64,000 bases of DNA from Halobaculum rubrum. Lineage in GTDB: Archaea > Halobacteriota > Halobacteria > Halobacteriales > Haloferacaceae. Positions 42,160 through 50,237 of this stretch are shown in pieces. The stretch's first letter is position 1. Every line of letters begins with the position of its first letter. The stretch is from assembly GCF_019880225.1 (NCBI RefSeq), contig NZ_CP082284.1, positions 2,852,001 to 2,916,000 of the forward strand, written 5' to 3'. The notes beneath the pieces are model-generated. The model did no database searches. It saw only the letters and a list, made by a program, of their open reading frames with translations, and was not told where the DNA came from. The position numbers and the translations under genes are program-made.

Positions 42160-43650
42160 CTACACCGAACTCTCGATCGACTCGATCGCCTCCTTGAGGT
42201 CGCTCATCGCCTTCGTCGGGGTCTTCTGTTGCCGGAGGCTCGCGTTCACCTCCTTGGCGATCTGCGACGACTCCTGGGGCCAGACGGACGTGACCGGCCG
42301 CGGCAGCGCGTTCTCGCCGGCGACCTGCAGGCTGTCGACGTAGCGGCCGATGATATCGAGTTCCCGGGTGCGCTCGGTGTTGATCAGGTCCGAGATGGGC
42401 GGCGTCCACCCGCCGATCTCGAACATCCGGAGCCGTACCTCGTCCACCTGCAGCGCCTTGAACAGCTGGAGCGCCGCGCGCTTGCGCGACTCGGACGCGT
42501 TCGGGTTGAGCGTGAGGTGCCACCCGCCGAGCGCCGAGGTGCTCCCGCCGATCGAGTCGTACGGGGAGTCCTCCTGTGACACCGCGTACGGGATCGGCAT
42601 GACGCCGAGGTCCTCGCCGAAGGCGTCCTCCGCGCCGTTGATGTTGATCGAGTACGGCCAGTTCCGGTGGGCGACCACGTCGCCGTTCGTGAACGGCTCA
42701 CGCGAGGGCTCCTCGGTGTACTGGACGACCGCGTCCGGAGAGATGTCCGCGTAGCCGTCGAGCGCGACCTCGTCGTCGCTCCCGTTGATGAACGTCCGCA
42801 TCATGCGGATCGCGTTGATGACGTTCTCCTCGTCGACCGTGACCGGCCGGTCCCCGATGGGGCCGAAGTAGTTCTCGAACTCGCCGAAGTACGAGCCGCC
42901 GTGCGAGCCCATGAACTCGACGAAGTCACAGCAGGCGAGCCCCTCGTAGGAGGCGCCCTGCCAGGTGAAGCCGGTTTGGGTGTCCGTGGCCTCCATCGTC
43001 TCGGCGACGACCGTGGAGAACTCCTGCCACGTCATCGCCTCGGTGGCCCACGTGTCGAAGTCCTCGTCGGTGTAGCCCGCCTCCCGCATCAGGTCCTTGC
43101 GGTACTGGATGGTCGGGAAGTCCGCGAACAGGGGGATCCCGAACAGGTCGTCGTCGGCGTTCTGGGCCGTCGCGACCATGTTGTCGATATAGTTGTCCTT
43201 GACCTGATCGGTGATCGAACTGGGCAGCTCCTCGCTGAGGTTCGCCAGCTGTTCGCGGGCGATAAAGGGGATCGTCCAGCCGTTGTCCATCATCAGGACG
43301 GTCGGTCGCTCCTGGCCGGCCGAGAGGATCTGCTGGTACTGCGAGCGTCGGTCGCCGGTCGTGAACGAGCCGGCGAGGAACTCGATGGAGATGTTCTCCG
43401 GGAGCCCCCCGTCCTCGCGAAGCGTCTGGACGATGTCCTCGGACGCGTTCGCGAAGTTGGAATCGGCCGCGATCTGAATGGTCACGTCCTCCTCCGGTGG
43501 TTCCGTGTTGATCGGCTCGCCTCCGCCGCCGCCGTCACCGCCGTCACCGCCGCCCATGCAGCCCGCCAGCCCGAGCGTCGCACCGGCGCCGCCAGCCGCA
43601 GCGAGGTAGTCTCGCCGCGATACCCCGTTCCGTGTCTTGTCGTTGGACAT
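42160..43650 (-). CDS. Extracellular sugar-binding lipoprotein (Tat-exported)
   Basis: A 496-residue solute-binding protein for the ABC importer. The signal has the twin arginines SRRDYLAAAG (R12-R13), an Ala/Gly hydrophobic stretch and a lipobox LAGC (C31), followed by a Gly/Asp linker: a Tat-exported, lipid-anchored haloarchaeal protein. The body has cluster 1 type sequences (VLMMDNGWTIPFIAREQL, GVMPIPYAV, GGWHLTLNPNA). ATG 43650 is preceded by an in-frame GTG; a TATA box at 43671-43680 fits leaderless initiation. Confidence 0.93.
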   Translation of the reverse strand: MSNDKTRNGVSRRDYLAAAGGAGATLGLAGCMGGGDGGDGGGGGEPINTEPPEEDVTIQIAADSNFANASEDIVQTLREDGGLPENISIEFLAGSFTTGDRRSQYQQILSAGQERPTVLMMDNGWTIPFIAREQLANLSEELPSSITDQVKDNYIDNMVATAQNADDDLFGIPLFADFPTIQYRKDLMREAGYTDEDFDTWATEAMTWQEFSTVVAETMEATDTQTGFTWQGASYEGLACCDFVEFMGSHGGSYFGEFENYFGPIGDRPVTVDEENVINAIRMMRTFINGSDDEVALDGYADISPDAVVQYTEEPSREPFTNGDVVAHRNWPYSININGAEDAFGEDLGVMPIPYAVSQEDSPYDSIGGSTSALGGWHLTLNPNASESRKRAALQLFKALQVDEVRLRMFEIGGWTPPISDLINTERTRELDIIGRYVDSLQVAGENALPRPVTSVWPQESSQIAKEVNASLRQQKTPTKAMSDLKEAIESIESSV

Positions 43651-43670
43651 CACGCCGATATAGGGAACAA

Positions 43671-43711
43671 TGATTAATATAGGCTATGGCTTTAACAACA
43701 GGAGTTGTTAA
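43671..43711 (-). promoter_or_regulatory. Sugar ABC operon promoter with palindromic operator
   Basis: TATA element (reverse-strand ATATTAATCA, 43671-43680) 21-30 bp before the binding-protein start. Twelve bases further upstream lies a perfect inverted repeat TTAACAAC-AGGA-GTTGTTAA (43692-43711). The position, just upstream of the core promoter and 158 bp from the TrmB-family gene, fits an operator for that regulator. It differs from the TACT-N7/8-GAGTA motif known for Halobacterium TrmB. Confidence 0.6.
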
Positions 43712-43869
43712 CAAAGTGTGTCCGTGCGTATCGGTCGATCATCCCGGTTCGATCGCGGGCATACCCACTTGCAGTGGAACGATCCGAGCGAGATCGCGGC
43801 GCCCGCAGTCCCCCGGTGGCCGGTCGAGACCCGGCGCACGCCCCCGGTCGCTATGCGGCGGAGCAGTGC

Positions 43870-44937
43870 TCACTCGGTCGGCGGCGCGTCGACGACCGTG
43901 AGTCTCGTTCCCTCGATGTCCTCGACGATCGCGCCCCACCCGCCGACGCTGACGTGTTCGCCGTCGACGTCGAGGTCGACCGTCACCTGTCCGGCCAGTT
44001 CGAAGCCGGTGTCGGCCTCCGATTCGAACGGGACACGGACGTCGACGACGGTTCCCTCGACGGTGCACTCCTCCCCGGTCGCGGTCTCGTATCCCTCGAC
44101 GCGAAGGCGGATCGGGTTGTCCCGCCAGCCCCGCTCCCGGAGGGCGCGGACGAGATGGCGAACGTCGAGGTGCTCGACCGGGAGCCCCGGATCGGTCGCG
44201 TCGTATACGGTCTTCCACGGCTCCCACAGCGTCGTGAGGAAGTACCAGTAGAACACGTAGGTGTGCGTCCGGTCGTTCACGAGCACGCCGTAGCGGTCGT
44301 ACGAGTCGGGGTGGTGGGCGAACGACGCCTGTCTGCGGTCGGCGAGCGCCACGAACGGGGAGGGGAGCGGTCGAATACGCGCCTCGACGCAGATGTCCTC
44401 GAACAGGTCCGGGTCCGGGCGTTCGTTCGCGTCGTCCGTGTAGACTGAGACGCGCACCGAGACCCCGCGGTCGGTCGCGTCGCGGAGCGCGGGCGCGAGC
44501 CGCCGGAGGTTCGCCGCCGTCGTCGACAGGAGGATCTGATGGTTCGCCCCCTCGATGAACGTCTCCGCACGCTCGATGACGGTCCGAAACCGCGTGACGA
44601 TACTGGCGCCGCCGGCCTCCAGCTCCGGCTGTTCCCACCGCTGTTCCACCTCATCGGCGGCCGCCTCCAGCCGGTCGGCTCGATGCCGAAGGTCGTCCAA
44701 CACGACCGAGGGACTGTGCGCCCGCGCCTGCAGCGAGCCGGCCTCGTACGTCTCGATGTACTCCTGCTCCTCCAGCGTCCGCAACACGTCGTAGATACGG
44801 GGGCCGGGGACGCCGCTCGCCTCCGCGACGTCGGTCGCCGACGCCGTCCCCAACTCCAGCAGCGCGACGTACGCCTCCGCCTGGTACGGCGACAGGCCCG
44901 CCGCCTCCAGCGTCTCGACGAGCGACTCGGTCTCCAT
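43870..44937 (-). CDS. TrmB-family sugar-sensing transcriptional regulator
   Basis: A 355-residue regulator. The N-terminal winged helix (about 8-65: AEAYVALLELGTASATDVAEASGVPGPRIYDVLRTLEEQEYI), a coiled linker (about 80-100), a phospholipase-D-like middle (SIVTRFRTVIERAETFI) and a C-terminal TrmB ligand domain (about 265-350) are visible. Family members bind sugars and repress or activate uptake and metabolic genes. It lies directly upstream of the ABC operon on the same strand and probably controls it and itself. Confidence 0.9.
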   Translation of the reverse strand: METESLVETLEAAGLSPYQAEAYVALLELGTASATDVAEASGVPGPRIYDVLRTLEEQEYIETYEAGSLQARAHSPSVVLDDLRHRADRLEAAADEVEQRWEQPELEAGGASIVTRFRTVIERAETFIEGANHQILLSTTAANLRRLAPALRDATDRGVSVRVSVYTDDANERPDPDLFEDICVEARIRPLPSPFVALADRRQASFAHHPDSYDRYGVLVNDRTHTYVFYWYFLTTLWEPWKTVYDATDPGLPVEHLDVRHLVRALRERGWRDNPIRLRVEGYETATGEECTVEGTVVDVRVPFESEADTGFELAGQVTVDLDVDGEHVSVGGWGAIVEDIEGTRLTVVDAPPTE

Positions 44938-45012
44938 ACCCGTACCCCGAACGGAACGGAGAAAACCGTACCGTCTATGTCGCGGCCGCAGCCCTGTGCC
45001 GGGCCGCCCGGG

Positions 45013-46017
45013 TCAGTCTTTCCCGGGCGCGGGCCATCGCGGGGTCTTCGGCGCCTCGATGCGTGCGGCCTCCTCGTCGGTCAGCTCGACCGACACCGCC
45101 GCGACGTTCTCGCGGAGATGCTCGCTCGTCCGTGGCCCGATGATCGGCGCGGTGACGACGTCCTGTCGGAGCAGCCACGCGAGCGCCACCTGCGCCGGTG
45201 TCGCGTTCTTCGCTTCAGCGAGCGCGCGGATCTCCTCCAGCACGGCCCAGTTCTCCTCGGAGAACCGGTTCTTCGTGTATTCGTCCGTGCCCGCGCGCAA
45301 CCCCGAGTCCGGCTCGGCGTCGCGTTCGTACTTGCCGGTGAGGAAGCCGCCGGCCAGCGGCGACCACGGGATGACGCCGACTCCCTCTCCCTCGCACACC
45401 TCGAGGAGGTTCGCCTCCTCGTGCCGGTCGACGGCGTTGTACTCGGGCTGCATACAGGCGAAGCGGCTGTAGTCCTCGATGTCGCTCGTGTACAGCGCCT
45501 TCGTGAACTGGTAGGCGGTCATCGTCGAGGCGCCGATATACCTGACCCGCCCGGTCTCGACGAGGTGATCCAGCGCCGCGAGCGTCTCCTCGATCGGCGT
45601 CTCGTCGTCCCAGCGGTGGATCTGGTACAGATCGATGTAGTCTGTTCCGAGCCGGTCGAGACTGGCCTCGACCTGATCGAGGATGTGCTTTCGCGACAGG
45701 CCCGAGCCGTTCGGACCGTCGAACATATCCCCGCGCACCTTCGTCGCGAGGATGAGTTCGTCGCGGTTCGCGGAGGCGACGGCGTCGCCGACGATCGTCT
45801 CGCTCTCGCCGGCGGAGTAGACGTTCGCGGTGTCGAGGAAGTTGATCCCCAGATCCAGCGCCTCGTGGATGAGATCGACGCTCGCGTCGCGGTCGTCCAT
45901 CATCCACGGCTCCCCGGATCCGAAGTTCATGCAGCCGAGACACAGCCGGGACACGTCCAGCCCCGTGTCACCCAGCTTCGTGTAGGCCATCCCGTCGAAC
46001 TCGCGTGCGTCGCTCAT
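45013..46017 (-). CDS. Aldo/keto reductase (copy 1)
   Basis: A 334-residue NADPH-dependent TIM-barrel oxidoreductase. Catalytic tetrad in FLDTANVYSAG (Asp, Tyr), LATKVRG (Lys) and LYQIHRWD (His); cofactor segment APIIGPRTSEHLREN. ATG 46017 chosen. It is a close paralogue of the next gene: the first 240 residues differ at only scattered positions, while the last 90 diverge more. Substrate unknown; location next to the sugar cluster suggests keto- or aldo-sugar reduction or oxidation. Confidence 0.88.
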   Translation of the reverse strand: MSDAREFDGMAYTKLGDTGLDVSRLCLGCMNFGSGEPWMMDDRDASVDLIHEALDLGINFLDTANVYSAGESETIVGDAVASANRDELILATKVRGDMFDGPNGSGLSRKHILDQVEASLDRLGTDYIDLYQIHRWDDETPIEETLAALDHLVETGRVRYIGASTMTAYQFTKALYTSDIEDYSRFACMQPEYNAVDRHEEANLLEVCEGEGVGVIPWSPLAGGFLTGKYERDAEPDSGLRAGTDEYTKNRFSEENWAVLEEIRALAEAKNATPAQVALAWLLRQDVVTAPIIGPRTSEHLRENVAAVSVELTDEEAARIEAPKTPRWPAPGKD

Positions 46018-46107
46018 GGAAACCACTGACACGACGTGGATGGATAACCCTCCCGACGAGGGATCTCTTCGGGGGTCGGACGGCCGACGCCGGCACGTTC
46101 GTCCGGG

Positions 46108-47094
46108 CTACGGGCTGGGGTACCGCGGGGTCTTCGGCTCGGCGATGCGCTCCACCTGATCCGGGCTCAATTCGACCGAGAGCGCCGCGACGTTCTCGCG
46201 GAGGTGCTCGCTCGACCGCGGGCCGATGATCGGCGCGGTGACGGCGTCCTGGTGAAGCAGCCACGCGAGCGCCACCTGCGCCGGCGTGGCGTCGATCTCC
46301 GCGGCGACGCTCCGAACGGCGTCGAGCACGGCCCAGTTCTCCTCGGTGAAGTAGCCGCGGACCGACTCGGAGGCGGCGCCGCGGGTGCCGTCCGTCGGCT
46401 CGGCGTCGCGTTCGTACTTGCCGGTGAGGAAGCCGCCGGCCAGCGGCGACCACGGGATAACGCCGACTCCCTCGGCCTCGCACACCTCGAGGAGATTCGG
46501 CTCCTCGTAGCGCGCGACCGCGGAGTATTCGGGCTGCATACAGGCGAAGCGGCTGTAGTCCTCGATGTCGCTCGTGTACAGCGCCTTCGTGAACTGGTAG
46601 GCGGTCATCGTCGAGGCGCCGATGTAGCGCACTCGCCCGGTCTCGACGAGGTAGTCCAGCGCCGCGAGCGTCTCCTCGATCGGGGTGTCCTCGTCCCAGC
46701 GGTGGATCTGGTACAGATCGATGTAGTCGGTGCCGAGTCGGTCGAGACTGGACTCGACCTGATCGAGGATATGCTTTCGCGACAGGCCCGAGCCATTGGG
46801 GCCGTCGTGCATCTCGCCGAACACCTTCGTGGCGAGGACGAGTTCGTCGCGATCGGCGGAGGCGACGGCGTCGCCGACGATCTCCTCTGACTCGCCGGTG
46901 GAGTAGACGTTCGCGGTGTCGAGGAAGTTGATCCCCAGGTCCAGCGCCTCGTGGATGAGATCGACGCTCGCGTCGCGATCGTTCATCATCCACGGCCGCT
47001 CGCTCCCGAAGTTCATGCAGCCGAGGCACAGTTGGGACACGTCCAATCCCGTGTCGCCCAACTTCGTGTACGCCATAGAGTCCGATTCGGGCAT
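46108..47094 (-). CDS. Aldo/keto reductase (copy 2)
   Basis: A 328-residue paralogue of the enzyme at 45013 with the same tetrad (FLDTANVYSTG, LATKVFG, LYQIHRWD). The start ATG 47094 gives MPESDSMAYTKLG, comparable with the N-terminus of copy 1; frames further upstream are not conserved. It precedes copy 1 by 90 bp on the same strand. The pair arose by tandem duplication. Confidence 0.87.
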   Translation of the reverse strand: MPESDSMAYTKLGDTGLDVSQLCLGCMNFGSERPWMMNDRDASVDLIHEALDLGINFLDTANVYSTGESEEIVGDAVASADRDELVLATKVFGEMHDGPNGSGLSRKHILDQVESSLDRLGTDYIDLYQIHRWDEDTPIEETLAALDYLVETGRVRYIGASTMTAYQFTKALYTSDIEDYSRFACMQPEYSAVARYEEPNLLEVCEAEGVGVIPWSPLAGGFLTGKYERDAEPTDGTRGAASESVRGYFTEENWAVLDAVRSVAAEIDATPAQVALAWLLHQDAVTAPIIGPRSSEHLRENVAALSVELSPDQVERIAEPKTPRYPSP

Positions 47095-47196
47095 AGCTCC
47101 GTCAGCGTCGCCGTCCGGCATAAGCGCCAGTGGTCTCGCCGTCGATTGCGTGCGGTTCTCACCCACGCAGCCGCCGGGATCGGTCGCAAAGACAAT

Positions 47197-47204
47197 CCTT
47201 AAAC
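47197..47204 (+). promoter_or_regulatory. TATA element of rpl11
   Basis: CCTTAAAC, 24-31 bp before the rpl11 ATG (47228), consistent with a leaderless or very short-leader mRNA. It separates L11 from the aldo/keto reductase genes, which are transcribed the other way. Confidence 0.55.
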
Positions 47205-47227
47205 GACGCGACGGGGAATTCGAATGC

Positions 47228-47716
47228 ATGGCTGGAACCATCGAAGTGCTCATTCCCGGCGGCGAGGCCAATCCCGGCCCGCCGCTCGGCCCCGAGCTCG
47301 GTCCGACGCCGGTCGACGTGCAGGCGGTCGTCTCCGACATCAACGACCAGACCGCCGCGTTCGACGGCATGGAAGTCCCCGTCACCGTGGAGTACGAGGA
47401 CGACGGCTCCTTCAGCATCGAGGTCGGCGTCCCGCCGACGGCGGAACTGATCAAAGACGAGGTCGGCTTCGAGACGGGCTCGGGCGAGCCCCAGACGGAC
47501 TTCGTCGCGGACATGTCCGTCGAACAGGTGAAGAAGGTCGCCGAGCAGAAGCTGTCCGACCTGCTCGCGTACGACGTGAAGGCCGCGGCCAAGGAGGTCG
47601 GCGGCACCTGCGCGTCGCTCGGCGTCACCATCGACGGCGAGGACGCCCGCACGTTCGACGACCGCGTCGACGCCGGCGAGTACGACGACGTCCTCGCCGA
47701 CGAAGCGGCTGCGTAA
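47228..47716 (+). CDS. rpl11: 50S ribosomal protein L11
   Basis: Stalk-base protein of the GTPase-associated centre; binds 23S rRNA helices 43/44. The 162-residue protein has GGEANPGPPLGPELGP (proline-rich switch) and the C-terminal RNA-binding region with VKKVAEQKLSDLLAYDVKAAAKEVGGTCASLGVTIDG. Acidic tail. It lies 287 bp upstream of the L1-L10-L12 operon and has its own promoter, as known in haloarchaea. Confidence 0.96.
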   Translation: MAGTIEVLIPGGEANPGPPLGPELGPTPVDVQAVVSDINDQTAAFDGMEVPVTVEYEDDGSFSIEVGVPPTAELIKDEVGFETGSGEPQTDFVADMSVEQVKKVAEQKLSDLLAYDVKAAAKEVGGTCASLGVTIDGEDARTFDDRVDAGEYDDVLADEAAA

Positions 47717-47918
47717 CGACGGGTTCCACTTCTCGCTCGCCGACCGACGGTGCTCGTCGGTCGCGACGCCTCGACCGCGGAGCCGCGGCGCTCCCCCGCG
47801 AGCCAGTTCCGCCGCTCGTCGCGCTCACGCCGTGTCGCGCCTGTGACGCGTCGCCGGCGACGAACACCGCCGTGTGACAGCGAACCGTGGGGGACCGTCC
47901 TTCGACGGCCTTAAGTGT

Positions 47919-48003
47919 CGCGTAGGCTGATTCCACGGTGAGACAGGCGTACGCCTGTTTCACTGACCCGTAGGAGCATTCCTGCGTACTACGGAGGTGA
48001 AAA
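47919..48003 (+). promoter_or_regulatory. rpl1 operon promoter and structured leader (putative L1 autoregulatory site)
   Basis: A TATA-like CCTTAAGTG at 47919-47927 precedes a region with two hairpins. The first pairs GTGAGACAGGCG (47938-47949) with CGCCTGTTTCAC (47952-47963, one G-U pair). The second pairs CCGTAG (47968-47973) with CTACGG (47989-47994), enclosing AGGAGCATTCCT. The second stem overlaps the start of a strong Shine-Dalgarno GGAGGTGA (47993-48000) before ATG 48004. Archaeal L1 is known to repress its own mRNA by binding a leader structure that mimics its rRNA site; this leader fits, though the exact site is inferred. Confidence 0.6.
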
Positions 48004-48642
48004 ATGGCAGATTCAATCGAGGACGCAGTATCCCAAGCACTGGAGACCGCCCCCGCTCGCAACTTCCGCGAGACCGTGGACTTGGCGGTGAATCTCCGGG
48101 ACTTGGACCTCAACGACCCGTCGAATCGAGTTGACGACGAAATCGTGCTTCCGGCCGGAACCGGCCAGGAGACACACATCGTCGTCATTGCGGAGGGCGA
48201 GACCGCCCTCCGCGCGGAAGACGTCGCCGACGACGTCCTGTCGGGCGACGATCTCTCGGACCTCGCGTCCGAGGAGAACGACGCCAAGGACCTCGCCGAT
48301 GAGACCGACTTCTTCATCGCCGAGGCCGACATGATGCAGGACGTCGCGTCCAACCTCGGACGCATTCTGGGGCCGCGCGGCAAGATGCCGACGCCGCTCC
48401 AGCCCGACGACGACGTCGTCGAAACCGTCAACCGCATGAAAAACACCGTCCAGATCCGCTCGGGCGACCGCCGTACGTTCCACACGCGCGTCGGCGCACA
48501 GGACATGACGGCAGACGAGATCAGCGATAACATCGACGTGATCATCCGTCGGCTGGAAGCGGACCTCGAGAAGGGGCCGCTCAACATCGACGCGATCTAC
48601 GTCAAGACGACGATGGGCCCGTCCGTGGAGGTGCCCGTATGA
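48004..48642 (+). CDS. rpl1: 50S ribosomal protein L1
   Basis: A 212-residue L1-stalk protein and probable autoregulator. Conserved [24 protein letters not shown] at the N-terminus and [17 protein letters not shown] in domain II. First gene of the L1-L10-L12 operon; unlike most genes here it has a leader and a strong Shine-Dalgarno. Stop overlaps the L10 start (ATGA). Confidence 0.96.
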   Translation: MADSIEDAVSQALETAPARNFRETVDLAVNLRDLDLNDPSNRVDDEIVLPAGTGQETHIVVIAEGETALRAEDVADDVLSGDDLSDLASEENDAKDLADETDFFIAEADMMQDVASNLGRILGPRGKMPTPLQPDDDVVETVNRMKNTVQIRSGDRRTFHTRVGAQDMTADEISDNIDVIIRRLEADLEKGPLNIDAIYVKTTMGPSVEVPV

Positions 48643-49691
48643 GCAGCTCCGCGGGGGAGCGCAAGACCGAGACGATCCCGGAGTGGAAGCGCGAGGAGGT
48701 CGCCGAGCTGACCGAGTTCGTCGGCTCGTACGACGCCGTCGGCGTCGTCGACCTCACGGGCATTCCGAGCCGGCAGCTCCAGGACATGCGCCGCGACCTG
48801 CACGGACAGGCCGAACTGCGGATGTCCCGGAACACCCTCATCGAGCGCGCGCTCGATGAGGTGAACGAGGGCGCCGAGGGCCTGGGCCGGTTCGTCTCGG
48901 GTCACGTCGGCCTCATCGGGACGGACGACAACCCCTTCGGGCTGTTCAAGCAGCTCGAGGCGTCGAAGACCTCCGCGCCCATCGGCGCGGGCGAGATCGC
49001 CCCGAACGACGTCGTCATCCCCGAGGGTGACACGGGGGTCGACCCCGGTCCGTTCGTCGGCGAACTCCAGCAGGTCGGCGCGGACGCCCGGATCGACGGC
49101 GGGTCGATCAAGGTCATGTCCGACTCCCACGTGCTGGACGGTGGGGAGGCGGTCTCGAACGACCTCGCGAACGTGCTCGGCGAGCTCGGCATCGAGCCGA
49201 AGGAGGTCGGGCTGGACCTGCGCGCCGTCTTCGCCGACGGCGTCCTGTTCGAGCCCGAGGAGCTCGCCATCGACGTGGACGAGTACCGCGCGGACGTCGA
49301 GTCCGCCGCGGCGGCGGCGCGGAACCTCTCGGTCAACGCCGCCTACCCGACCGCCCGCACCGCGGGCACCCTGCTCGGCACGGCCGCCGGCGACGCGAAG
49401 GCCGTCGGCCTGTTCGCCGCCATCGAGGACGAGGAGCTGCTCCCCGACCTCGTGTCCCGTGCGGACGCGCAGCTGCGCTCGCTCGCGGCCGCCATCGACG
49501 ACGACGAGGCGCTCCCCGAGGAGCTCCGCGGCGTCGAGGCACCCGCAGCCGAGTCGGCCGCCGAAGCCGACGCCGATGCCGAGGAGGAGACGGACGAATC
49601 GAGCGACGACGAGAACACGGAAGCCGAGCCCGACGACGCCGACGACGATGACGGCGACGGAGCCGAGGGCCTCGGCGAGATGTTCGGATAA
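48639..49691 (+). CDS. rpl10: 50S ribosomal protein L10 (P0, stalk)
   Basis: A 350-residue acidic P0-type protein that anchors L12 dimers. Conserved [24 protein letters not shown] and MRMS-like [12 protein letters not shown], the insertion domain typical of archaeal P0, then helices that bind L12 (about 230-300) and a C-terminal acidic tail ending GLGEMFG, the element shared with L12 that recruits GTPase factors. Confidence 0.96.
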   Translation: MSSSAGERKTETIPEWKREEVAELTEFVGSYDAVGVVDLTGIPSRQLQDMRRDLHGQAELRMSRNTLIERALDEVNEGAEGLGRFVSGHVGLIGTDDNPFGLFKQLEASKTSAPIGAGEIAPNDVVIPEGDTGVDPGPFVGELQQVGADARIDGGSIKVMSDSHVLDGGEAVSNDLANVLGELGIEPKEVGLDLRAVFADGVLFEPEELAIDVDEYRADVESAAAAARNLSVNAAYPTARTAGTLLGTAAGDAKAVGLFAAIEDEELLPDLVSRADAQLRSLAAAIDDDEALPEELRGVEAPAAESAAEADADAEEETDESSDDENTEAEPDDADDDDGDGAEGLGEMFG

Positions 49692-49709
49692 GACACACTA
49701 CACAGGACC

Positions 49710-50057
49710 ATGGAATACGTTTACGCTGCACTCATCCTGAACGAGACGGACGAGGAGATCAACGAGGACAACGTCACGGCGGTGCTCGAAGCCGCCGGCG
49801 TCGACGTCGAGGAATCCCGCGTGAAGGCCCTCGTGGCCGCGCTGGAGGACGTCGACATCGAGGAGGCCATCGACACGGCCGCCGCCGCGCCCGCCGCGGG
49901 CGCCGCGGGCGGCGCCGCCGGCGGCTCCGCCGACGAGGCGGAGGCCGACGACGGCGACGACGACGAGGCCGAGGAGGAGGAGGCAGCCGACGAGGCAGCC
50001 GCCGACGACGATGACGACGAGGACTCGGGCGAGGGCCTGGGCGAGCTCTTCGGCTGA
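49710..50057 (+). CDS. rpl12: 50S ribosomal protein L12 (P1/P2, stalk)
   Basis: A 115-residue archaeal P1-type protein: N-terminal dimerisation/L10-binding helices ([39 protein letters not shown]), an Ala/Gly hinge, a Glu/Asp-rich stretch and the factor-binding end GLGELFG. Third gene of the operon, 18 bp after rpl10. Confidence 0.96.
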   Translation: MEYVYAALILNETDEEINEDNVTAVLEAAGVDVEESRVKALVAALEDVDIEEAIDTAAAAPAAGAAGGAAGGSADEAEADDGDDDEAEEEEAADEAAADDDDDEDSGEGLGELFG

Positions 50058-50237
50058 CGCCGGCGACGCTTACCTCGTCTCGACCGACTCGATCGCGATC
50101 GAACTTCTTTCGACGCTGATCGCCGAGCGACCGCGCCGGCGACGCGACCTCGACTGACTGATAGGGTCGTCCACGGTGATCCGAGCGCTCACCGCGATCC
50201 GAGCGTTGAAACCTGATGACGGGCGCACTCCTGCCCG

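Noticed and set aside
49860..50040. Simple-sequence repeats at the end of rpl12
   Set aside because: They encode the normal Ala/Gly hinge and acidic tail of the stalk protein, so they are coding composition rather than a repeat element.
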